DNA of 6,072 bases from Actinomycetes bacterium (GTDB lineage: Bacteria > Actinomycetota > Acidimicrobiia > Acidimicrobiales > Acidimicrobiaceae), in contig JAKBSX010000198.1 of assembly GCA_021844725.1 (NCBI GenBank), positions 1-6,072 of the forward strand, written 5' to 3'. The position numbers were made by a program, and so were the translations under genes. Of the stretch, positions 1 through 6,018 are shown one piece after another; the first letter of the stretch is position 1; every line of letters starts with the position of its first letter. The notes under the pieces are model-generated. The model did not search any database. It was not told the origin of the DNA and was given only the letters and a program-made list of their open reading frames with translations.

Positions 1-27
1 CCACTCAGAACTTAGCCATTTTGCCAT
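1..27 (-). CDS. 5' end of a gene running off the left edge, possibly SCP2 sterol-binding-like (partial)
   Basis: An ATG at 27-25 opens a frame reading MAKWLSSEW up to the window edge. A GGGGG run at 40-36 lies 8 nt upstream, a convincing Shine-Dalgarno, followed by an AT-rich spacer. The solute-binding protein gene in this window has the same GGGGGAA string before its ATG, which supports this being a real start. The N-terminus resembles what I remember of actinobacterial SCP-2 sterol-transfer family proteins, which often begin MAKWLS-EW. Nine residues cannot prove a family, so the start is fairly likely but the product is a guess. It follows mca on the same strand after an 82-bp gap. Confidence 0.45.
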
Positions 28-35
28 ATTAAATT

Positions 36-40
36 CCCCC
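36..40 (-). promoter_or_regulatory. Shine-Dalgarno of the left-edge gene
   Basis: Read on the minus strand, GGGGG is followed by AATTTAAT and then ATG, a normal 8-nt spacing. It decides the start of the truncated gene. No convincing -10/-35 pair is visible in the 82 bp after the mca stop, so the gene may be read through from mca or have a weak promoter. Confidence 0.5.
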
Positions 41-109
41 ATCCAGACCGATATTGCATTGGTAATGTTACCTTGAAGTTTGTGCCTAAGTCGAAATAAT
101 CTCTAATCG

Positions 110-976
110 TTAGTAAAGTCCTTGGAATAAATCGTCCTCTAAAATGCCCTGCGGGATATTCTCTTGAAAAACAGATCGAGCGAGTATATAGTCCTCAAAC
201 GGCCACGCTTCCTCTGCCTCGGAATCAGGCAGCCCGAACCAGAAAGGTGAGTTTGGGTCTATCTGGGTTGCATGAGAAAGAAGTGAGTCTTTACGCACCC
301 TGTAGTAGCCACGGACATCCACCCTCGTGGTTATTTCTGTATCTTTACCCATTCGACTTAGTCTTTCTTCAGTGAATGGTGACTCAAGCCCTAAATCCAA
401 AAATTTTCGATGCAATGCAAGCATCCGTTCCGAAGACCACGCGGTGTAGTACAACTTGGAAATCTGATGGGCGGGTCCCAATTCAGGTTTGTAATTTACA
501 TCACCACTTTTGTCGTATGCATAGACAGATATATCGTGAACCTTTAGATGATCAGGGTGTGGGTATCCCGCCTGGTCCTCGTGGTAAGTAACCATCACCT
601 GCGGCTTCTCGGCCCTGATTATCCGTATTAATTTATCGCCTGCCTCTTCAAGCGGAGCCAGATTAAATGACTCCGGATGCGAATTTGCTGGAGTGTCGGG
701 CATTCCTGAGTCTCTGTATCCGAGCATGTACGTCTGGGCATAACCTATGATACTGACCGCTCGTTCGAGTTCAGCTTTTCGTATCTGCTGGAGATCAGCC
801 CTGACCTCTGCAGAATCCATGGTGGGATTATGAATATCTCCTTCTTCACCACCAGTGCAGGTAACAAGTACACTTCGGATTCCTTTGTCGCGAAGCTTGG
901 CAACCGTAGCAGGTCCTTTGGAAGATTCATCGTCAGGATGGGCATGTACCGTCAATAGTGTAAGTGTTTCAGACAT
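110..976 (-). CDS. mca: Mycothiol S-conjugate amidase Mca
   Basis: Zinc-dependent amidase of the PIG-L/LmbE deacetylase superfamily. In mycothiol-producing actinobacteria Mca cleaves mycothiol S-conjugates in the cytoplasm, giving a mercapturic acid for export and GlcN-Ins for recycling. Counted from the first ATG (979), the sequence shows HAHPDDE at 12-18: H14 and D17 as zinc ligands, D16 as general base. GYPHPDH at 138-144 supplies H144 as third ligand and H141 in the active site. The lysine in DDESSKG (K21) is typical of Mca; the paralogue MshB has serine there. SKLYY, HATQIDPN and the C-terminal WPFEDYILARS stretch also match Mca, and about 288 aa is the normal length. I prefer the second ATG (976): it gives MSETLTLLTVHAHPDDES, collinear with known Mca, and lies exactly 6 nt after a TACAAT -10 box. 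The family call is firm; the exact start is less so. Confidence 0.95.
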   Translation of the reverse strand: MSETLTLLTVHAHPDDESSKGPATVAKLRDKGIRSVLVTCTGGEEGDIHNPTMDSAEVRADLQQIRKAELERAVSIIGYAQTYMLGYRDSGMPDTPANSHPESFNLAPLEEAGDKLIRIIRAEKPQVMVTYHEDQAGYPHPDHLKVHDISVYAYDKSGDVNYKPELGPAHQISKLYYTAWSSERMLALHRKFLDLGLESPFTEERLSRMGKDTEITTRVDVRGYYRVRKDSLLSHATQIDPNSPFWFGLPDSEAEEAWPFEDYILARSVFQENIPQGILEDDLFQGLY

Positions 977-988
977 CATTCCATTGTA
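977..988 (-). promoter_or_regulatory. Putative mca -10 element with leaderless start geometry
   Basis: On the minus strand TACAAT (988-983) is followed by six bases and then the second ATG of mca (976). Transcription starting about 7 nt after the -10 box would begin on that ATG, giving a leaderless mRNA. No good Shine-Dalgarno precedes either ATG. A matching -35 is not evident (CGCTTT at a 17-bp spacing). The same 6-nt spacing is seen at dnaE2. The rest of the 176-bp dnaE2-mca gap shows only weak palindromes and no clear terminator. Confidence 0.45.
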
Positions 989-1155
989 TTTAGTTTGTCC
1001 GGAATAAAGCGCTCCAGAGCACCCAGGCGTTTATAGGTTCGGATATTGCTCTATATTGACTGTGCAGACAAAGGGGCAGTCGCTGAAAGAAGAGCCATAA
1101 ATCAGCTGATGGTCTGGAAGAGTTTCCCGCCTTCTGTCGAGGGAGAAATCAGGCG

Positions 1156-4100
1156 CTAGTGAAAATCCCTCGAGGAGCACTTCACCTCCAACACTAGCGT
1201 CTCTACCTTCTCAGCGATTATATTTATCACTCCACCAGCTTCCTCGATCCTACCCAAAACTATCAGAGCTGGAGACCTCCCAACAATGGAACGATACCTA
1301 ATCCATAACCCTTTAGAACAAACTATGTTCATCAGTCCGGTCTCATCCTCTAAATTAACGAACGTAATTCCATTAGCTGTGGCTGGTCTCTGCCTGTGAG
1401 TAACGATGCCGGCAACCTTTACCTTTTTTCCATTCGGTAAATCTTTTAGTTTGTTGGCACTGACGACCCCCAGGGAACTGAGACGATCCCTTTCAAATAG
1501 CATTGGATGCCCCTGTGGAGAAATGCCATAGGAAGAAAGCTGCATGTAAGATCGCTCACGCGACGAAAGCTGTCTTATACTTGGGGCTCTAGTACCTAAA
1601 ACCATTGAGGGAAGAAATTCTTTGGAATAATGGGAGCTCGGTCCAGCTGCCCATAAGGCACTTCGGGTATCCAGCTTTTGCAAAGACATATCGTCAGCCT
1701 TCAGACCATCCAACGCGCCGGCTACAGCCAATGCCTCAATTTGAGATGAACTGATTACAACAGTCCTGGCCAGATGTTCCAAAGACTTATAAGGACCCCG
1801 CTCGGCAATTTCTTTGGCTAACTTGGCCCCAATTCCTTTGATGGATAAAATCCCAATCTGAAGAGCCATGCCTCCATCCTTTCCGATTTTCAAATCTGCT
1901 CTGTGGTCTGGGTTATTGACATGCGGAGTAATGACATCAACACCATGCCGCTTGGCATCTTCCACCAAAGTCCCAGGAGACCAAAATCCCATGGGTTGTG
2001 CCCTGATCAGAGCAGCACAGAAGGCTGCAGGAAAGTGGTACTTGAACCATGCGCTGGCATAAACCAGATAAGCAAAAGATGCAGAATGGCTTTCAGGAAA
2101 CCCAAAAGAAGCAAATGCGGAAAGCTTTTGAAATATCTCAGAGGCCACATCTTCAGTTATTCCATTTTTTAGCATCCCTTCAAATAGCCGTCCTTTGAGA
2201 AGTCTCATCTTCTCGCTTGAGCGCTTTGCCCCCATTGCGCTTCGCAATTGATCCGCCTCTCCAGGGCTAAACCCAGCAGCGTCTATGGCCATCTGCATCA
2301 ATTGCTCCTGAAAAAGAGGAACACCCAACGTCTTAGACAACGAATTTTCGAGCGATGGATGAAGATATGTAACTGGTTCAAGTCCATTTCTTCTTCTTAT
2401 GTAAGGATGGACAGAACCTCCCTGGATGGGACCAGGCCGTATTAGAGCTACTTCGACGACAAGATCATAAAAACAACGCGGTTTCAATCTAGGTAAAGTT
2501 GCCATCTGGGCTCTGCTCTCTACCTGAAAAACTCCCACGGTATCGGCCTCAGTAAGCATTTGATAGATTTCATCCTCCTGGGGTATTAAAGATAGATCGA
2601 TCTCTTGCTGGTAAAACTTTCGAACCAAATCAACCATTTCATGCAGAGCAGAAAGCATCCCCAAACCCAGCAAGTCAAACTTCACTAACCCGACCTGTGC
2701 GCAATCATCTTTATCCCACTGCAAAACTGTCCTGTCTTGCATTCGAGCCCATTCAATTGGGCAGACTTCAGATATTTCCCTATCGCACACCACCATCCCG
2801 CCAACATGTATACCAGTATGTCTAGGATTATTTTCCAACTGCAAAGCAAAGGCCAGGACTTCCTCTGGAGCAGTCATCACTTTTCCGCCAGAGGAGTCCC
2901 TCATGGCAATGCAATGACTTAATCCCGAATACCTATCCACCTGAGAAGCCCATGAATCAGCAACTTCAGCAGGATGGCCGAAAGCCTTAGCCACATCACG
3001 AACGGAAGACTTTGAGCGAAAGGTCACCACTGTTCCGACTTGAGAAGCTCTATACCTGCCGTAACGGCGATAGATGTATTGAATGACTTCTTCGCGCCTG
3101 TCACTCTCTATATCAACATCAATATCAGGTGGCCCATCTCTGTATGGTGAAAGAAACCGCTCAAAAAGAAGCCGCAACGACACTGGATCCACATTTGTTA
3201 TCCCGAGAGCGTAACATACGGCAGAATTTGCCGCAGAACCCCTGCCTTGGCAGAATATGTCATTAGCTTTGCAAAACTGGACAATGTCCCAAACAATCAA
3301 AAAATAACCAGCAAAACCAAGTTCGGCTATAACTCCTAATTCATAATCAAGCTGTTCATATGCACCACCAACCCTTGGACTCCGTCTATTTCCATACCTT
3401 ACTGGAGCCATCGAATAAGTAAGTTCGCTTAAAAAACTCATCTCACTATGACCAGCGGGAACTTTAAAATCAGGTAGCTCTGGAGCTATCAGATTCAGGT
3501 CAAAAGCACATGCAAGCCCAAGATGGTGAGCATTTTGAACCAAAGTTGGAAACCTTCTGAATCTTTTTAGTTGCTCCTTCGGCGAACGAAGATTCGCCAT
3601 AGGATACGGTGGCAACCACCCTTGCACCTCATCAATACTCTTGTTTGTCCTTATCGCAGTCAAAAGTTGATGCAACTTTGAGGAGTCTCTTGTGCCATAG
3701 TGCACATTGTTGGTAGCCACAAGCTCGACCCCCAAAGAAGCAGCTATCTTGACCATCTCATTATTACGTGGCTCATCCAAAGGGTCAGCATGGTCCCAGC
3801 ACTCTACAAAAACATTATCCCGCCCAAATAGGTCACACAAAAATGCCAGCCTCTTCCTGGCTTCAATCGGCCCACTTTCAAATAAGGCCCTATTGACTGC
3901 ACTCTTGCGGCATCCAGTCAGAATCGCCCATTCACCAGAATCAAAAGAAGCCAGACTCTGATAATCAAGATCAAAACTTCCCTTTTCCTTGTTGGCCATC
4001 TGTCCATGAGAAATAGCTCTAGACAAAGATCTATATCCGGATGGCCCCTTTGCCAGAACTACTAAATGATCACCATCTGGATCAATCTGTTTGCTTCTGG

Positions 4101-4323
4101 GCGCACCACTTCCCAAAGTAAGCTCTGATCCATAAACAGCTGGTAGACCGCACAACTTAGCTGCAGACGCAAACCTGGGGACTGCATACAAGCCATTGTG
4201 GTCAGTAATTGCGAGAGATGACAATCCCAATTCACAAGCCACCTTAACAAGCTGCTCAGGATCGCTTGCCCCGTCTAAAAAACTAAAATTTGAATGGCAG
4301 TGAAGTTCTCCATAACCTTCCAC
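1156..4323 (-). CDS. dnaE2: Error-prone DNA polymerase DnaE2 (ImuC), C-family alpha subunit
   Basis: Translesion polymerase of the bacterial C family; in actinobacteria it acts in damage-induced mutagenesis, normally with ImuA' and ImuB. From the GTG at 4323 the protein is 1055 aa, a normal DnaE2 length. Domains in order: N-terminal PHP (about 5-215) with ELHCHSNFSFLDG and TDHNGLY; palm with catalytic aspartates in PDIDVDIE (D402, D404) and VKFDLLG (D550); the fingers region with FQVESRAQM and ALIRPGP; a helix-hairpin-helix (GILSIKGIGAKLAKEI, about 825-840); and an OB fold near the C-terminus (VAGIVTHRQRP, LEDETGLMNIV, about 970-1045). There is no tau-binding extension as in replicative DnaE1. 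The longer frame from GTG 4362 adds 13 residues, but those codons overlap the LexA box and -10, so I chose 4323. No SD precedes 4323; leaderless translation is inferred. PHP position 206 is Asn in ATNNVHY where replicative DnaE usually has Asp. imuA'/imuB are not adjacent. Confidence 0.95.
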   Translation of the reverse strand: MEGYGELHCHSNFSFLDGASDPEQLVKVACELGLSSLAITDHNGLYAVPRFASAAKLCGLPAVYGSELTLGSGAPRSKQIDPDGDHLVVLAKGPSGYRSLSRAISHGQMANKEKGSFDLDYQSLASFDSGEWAILTGCRKSAVNRALFESGPIEARKRLAFLCDLFGRDNVFVECWDHADPLDEPRNNEMVKIAASLGVELVATNNVHYGTRDSSKLHQLLTAIRTNKSIDEVQGWLPPYPMANLRSPKEQLKRFRRFPTLVQNAHHLGLACAFDLNLIAPELPDFKVPAGHSEMSFLSELTYSMAPVRYGNRRSPRVGGAYEQLDYELGVIAELGFAGYFLIVWDIVQFCKANDIFCQGRGSAANSAVCYALGITNVDPVSLRLLFERFLSPYRDGPPDIDVDIESDRREEVIQYIYRRYGRYRASQVGTVVTFRSKSSVRDVAKAFGHPAEVADSWASQVDRYSGLSHCIAMRDSSGGKVMTAPEEVLAFALQLENNPRHTGIHVGGMVVCDREISEVCPIEWARMQDRTVLQWDKDDCAQVGLVKFDLLGLGMLSALHEMVDLVRKFYQQEIDLSLIPQEDEIYQMLTEADTVGVFQVESRAQMATLPRLKPRCFYDLVVEVALIRPGPIQGGSVHPYIRRRNGLEPVTYLHPSLENSLSKTLGVPLFQEQLMQMAIDAAGFSPGEADQLRSAMGAKRSSEKMRLLKGRLFEGMLKNGITEDVASEIFQKLSAFASFGFPESHSASFAYLVYASAWFKYHFPAAFCAALIRAQPMGFWSPGTLVEDAKRHGVDVITPHVNNPDHRADLKIGKDGGMALQIGILSIKGIGAKLAKEIAERGPYKSLEHLARTVVISSSQIEALAVAGALDGLKADDMSLQKLDTRSALWAAGPSSHYSKEFLPSMVLGTRAPSIRQLSSRERSYMQLSSYGISPQGHPMLFERDRLSSLGVVSANKLKDLPNGKKVKVAGIVTHRQRPATANGITFVNLEDETGLMNIVCSKGLWIRYRSIVGRSPALIVLGRIEEAGGVINIIAEKVETLVLEVKCSSRDFH

Positions 4324-4329
4324 TCCAAT

Positions 4330-4335
4330 ATTATA
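4330..4335 (-). promoter_or_regulatory. dnaE2 promoter -10 element (TATAAT)
   Basis: A perfect TATAAT on the minus strand, directly adjoining the LexA palindrome. The following ATTGGA places the expected transcription start on the G of the GTG at 4323, implying a leaderless transcript. The -35 region at a 17-bp spacing (TACTAA) is poor. Confidence 0.7.
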
Positions 4336-4351
4336 TCGAACATATGTTCGA
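4336..4351. promoter_or_regulatory. LexA-binding SOS box controlling dnaE2
   Basis: TCGAACATATGTTCGA is a 16-bp perfect palindrome. Its core CGAACATATGTTCG fits the Gram-positive/mycobacterial LexA consensus CGAACRNRYGTTYG at every position. It fills the spacer immediately upstream of the -10, so bound LexA would block RNA polymerase. dnaE2 is a known LexA-regulon member in actinobacteria, so DNA damage should derepress this gene. Confidence 0.9.
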
Positions 4352-4402
4352 TTTAGTACCACGGTTCATGTCCGAGGTGAACGCAGCTGTGAGAAGGGGT
4401 TT

Positions 4403-4449
4403 AAAAACAAAAAGCGTGCCGCCCAATCCAACCGGACCTGACGGCACGC
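4403..4449 (-). terminator. Rho-independent terminator after the solute-binding protein gene
   Basis: Minus-strand GCGTGCCG (4449-4442) pairs with CGGCACGC (4421-4414), an 8-bp GC-rich perfect stem with a 20-nt loop. It is followed at once by TTTTTGTTTTT (4413-4403). It starts 12 bp beyond the TAG of the binding-protein gene and ends about 50 bp before the dnaE2 SOS box, insulating dnaE2 from upstream transcription. Confidence 0.9.
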
Positions 4450-4461
4450 CAAAAGAAATAA

Positions 4462-5715
4462 CTAACCCTGGGGAAGGCCCCCGGGTCCAGATACCTTGAC
4501 GAAAGCTGAACCATTCCACGTCGACATATAAACGCCGGAAAGGCTAATCCCGTTATGGTTGGTGGAGCTCAGATTGAAAACTCCATAGATGTTAGGAAAG
4601 TTGGAAAGATGCTGGAAGTAATGCTTGAGCTGAGCTGCAGTAGCATTTACACCTATGCTCTTCAAGGCAGATACCAACATCAACCCAGAGGCATATGCCA
4701 GACCCCAACCATCATTCGGAGTGCCACCAGACTTCGCAACCATTGACTGGAACTTTGATACCACCGGAGCCAGGTTACTGGGCAGACTGGACGGAGACAG
4801 GTAAAGAGGTCCCACGGGGAAATAAATATGGGTCGGCAACACACTGGCAAGGTGATGCAGCTCACCGCTGACCGCGTTTCCTGCACTGGTATACACCGGA
4901 ATAGAACTCATGCCAAGCTGATTTTGAGCATGCAGAGCAGTCCCTATTGGGGTACCAGTGGTCCAAACTATCAGAGCCTGAGGATTAGCAGCCTTAATCA
5001 CAGACATCTGGGTTGTTGCACTTACCGCAGACGGATCATAGGTCTGATGACTGACCACCTGGATGCCCTTGTACTTCGAAGTCGCAATGAGTGACTGCAT
5101 GACCGGCCAGCCACTTGCCCCACTGACATCAGTGGTGTTCAAAAAGGCGACCTTAGTAACACCCTTGGACTTCAACATATTCAGGATCGCTTCCAAATCC
5201 AGTTTATACGAAATTCCTGAACTGAAAATGTAACTATTTGCCGGGGCAGGATTTACTGGACTCAGATCATACATGATCGGACCACTCGAAGTGGCAAGGT
5301 GATCCACAGCCAGGTCAGCTGCGGCAATACTCCCATTGAAAATAAATGGAACCTTCTGAGCTACCCATTGACTGGCAATCGAGACACTCGTAGAAGGAGA
5401 GGATTGATTGTCCTTAATATCCAGCTTGATCTGGTGCCCATCAATCCCGCCTGATGAATTAACTGAATCAAATAGCCCTGTAAGAGCCTTGGCCTCTCTG
5501 GAGCCAAGGAATGAACCCTGACCAGTCTCAGACAAGACAGCATGAATCACGTATGGACTCGAGCTGCTCTTGGCAGAAGAACTACTAGCAGCGGTAGTCG
5601 AGCTGCTTGAACTGCTTGAACTACTCCCGCACGCAGCCGTGAGCATCGCAGCAGACAGGAGTCCCGCTCCAATTGCGATACTGCGCCTGGAGTGCGATTT
5701 ACTAAAAAGCTTCAT
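4462..5715 (-). CDS. Branched-chain amino acid-type ABC transporter solute-binding lipoprotein (LivJ/LivK-like)
   Basis: Extracytoplasmic binding protein of the Peripla_BP_6 (type I fold) family; it captures a small solute, often a branched-chain amino acid, amide or aromatic acid, and delivers it to a LivHMGF-type permease. The 417-aa product has a lipoprotein signal: basic MKLFSKSHSRR, hydrophobic 13-28, then LTAAC with C29 the likely lipidated residue (Thr rather than Leu at -3 is slightly atypical). A Ser/Ala/Thr linker follows (31-53, nine consecutive Ser first). The mature domain starts near 54 with ETGQGSFLGSREAKALTG and SVNSSGGIDGHQIKL, the usual N-lobe signature; GWGLAYASGLMLVSAL is in the expected place near the end. 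AGGGGG (5725-5720) lies 4 nt before the ATG. The ligand cannot be read from sequence. No permease or ATPase gene is in the window, and a strong terminator follows, so it appears to be an orphan binding protein or the last gene of a unit. Confidence 0.9.
   Translation of the reverse strand: MKLFSKSHSRRSIAIGAGLLSAAMLTAACGSSSSSSSSSTTAASSSSAKSSSSPYVIHAVLSETGQGSFLGSREAKALTGLFDSVNSSGGIDGHQIKLDIKDNQSSPSTSVSIASQWVAQKVPFIFNGSIAAADLAVDHLATSSGPIMYDLSPVNPAPANSYIFSSGISYKLDLEAILNMLKSKGVTKVAFLNTTDVSGASGWPVMQSLIATSKYKGIQVVSHQTYDPSAVSATTQMSVIKAANPQALIVWTTGTPIGTALHAQNQLGMSSIPVYTSAGNAVSGELHHLASVLPTHIYFPVGPLYLSPSSLPSNLAPVVSKFQSMVAKSGGTPNDGWGLAYASGLMLVSALKSIGVNATAAQLKHYFQHLSNFPNIYGVFNLSSTNHNGISLSGVYMSTWNGSAFVKVSGPGGLPQG
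4788..4811. repeat. 24-bp near-repeat, internal copy
   Basis: It matches 6049-6072 at 23 of 24 positions; the last 20 bp are identical. This copy lies inside the solute-binding protein gene, where the minus strand encodes GPLYLSPS around residues 301-308. Confidence 0.75.
5557..5625 (-). repeat. Low-complexity serine-rich linker coding stretch
   Basis: This encodes residues 31-53 of the binding protein, almost all Ser with a few Ala, Thr and one Lys. At DNA level it holds short degenerate repeats such as GAGCTGCTT/GAACTGCTT on the plus strand. Such linkers tether the mature domain to the lipidated cysteine; length variation by slippage is plausible. Confidence 0.6.
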
Positions 5716-5820
5716 TGTTCCCCCTGGATCAAATAATAAAAAACTAGTACTTTATGGATTTGCAATATTTCTAATGCTGATTTGTAGCACTATTTATAGC
5801 GGCCGCCACCTACGGCAGCA
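5716..5820. other. Intergenic region upstream of the solute-binding protein gene
   Basis: 105 bp between the 65-aa gene and the binding-protein gene. On the minus strand it contains a weak GCCG/CGGC hairpin just after the upstream TAG with no T-run, then an AT-rich stretch. TATTAT (5738-5733) could be a -10 box giving a leader of about 11 nt that includes the AGGGGG Shine-Dalgarno. The only -35-like hexamer, TTGCAA (5765-5760), is 21 bp away, too far for a standard promoter. A promoter here is likely but not resolved. Confidence 0.3.
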
Positions 5821-6018
5821 CTACTGCGGAATAAGCGAGCGAAGTTTATCCTTATCAATTCGAGTTAGCACTTCTAGATCCAAAGCATCAAGACTAACCG
5901 AATACCCAGTATTGATATCGGTTACAACTAACGCCTTGGGAGCCGATCCACCCAAATAGCTAAGTCGAACTGCGCCAAACTCATTACGAATGGTTAGAAA
6001 TTCCGTTTCATTTGTCAT
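5821..6018 (-). CDS. Small conserved-looking hypothetical protein, 65 aa
   Basis: Predicted soluble 65-aa protein from ATG 6018 to TAG 5821, with no signal peptide or membrane segment. The pattern of an N-terminal IRNEFGAVRLSYL strand, a central VVTDINTGYSVSLDALDLEVLTRI and a short acidic/basic end resembles, from memory, small actinobacterial proteins often auto-labelled 'dihydrodiol dehydrogenase' (NEFA-V-V ... G--V-LD-LELEALT). That label is not evidence of enzyme activity, since the protein is far too short for an oxidoreductase. No clear Shine-Dalgarno precedes the ATG. A second open frame ends at TGA 6010-6008, overlapping this start by 11 nt, which suggests translational coupling. The frame also stays open upstream to the window edge, so a longer 5' form cannot be excluded. 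Confidence 0.6.
   Translation of the reverse strand: MTNETEFLTIRNEFGAVRLSYLGGSAPKALVVTDINTGYSVSLDALDLEVLTRIDKDKLRSLIPQ

Noticed and set aside
376..591. 71-aa plus-strand open frame
   Set aside because: Lies wholly antisense to the well-supported mca and has no Shine-Dalgarno or recognisable motif.
1101..1110. Palindrome ATCAGCTGAT in the dnaE2-mca gap
   Set aside because: Ten bases, no flanking extension and no link to a promoter element; likely chance.
1128..1155. CGCCT/AGGCG hairpin just after dnaE2
   Set aside because: Only a 5-bp stem with an 18-nt loop and no following T-run, so not a convincing rho-independent terminator.
4324..4362. GTG at 4362 as the dnaE2 start
   Set aside because: The 13 added codons overlap the LexA palindrome and TATAAT, and they precede the conserved PHP start without matching typical family sequence.
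4290..4499. 69-aa plus-strand open frame across the dnaE2 promoter and terminator
   Set aside because: It reads through a clear terminator hairpin and an SOS promoter on the other strand; composition looks random.
5570..5959. 129-aa plus-strand open frame
   Set aside because: It spans the signal-peptide and serine-linker end of the binding-protein gene, the intergenic gap and part of the 65-aa gene; its leucine-rich start is the antisense of the serine repeats.
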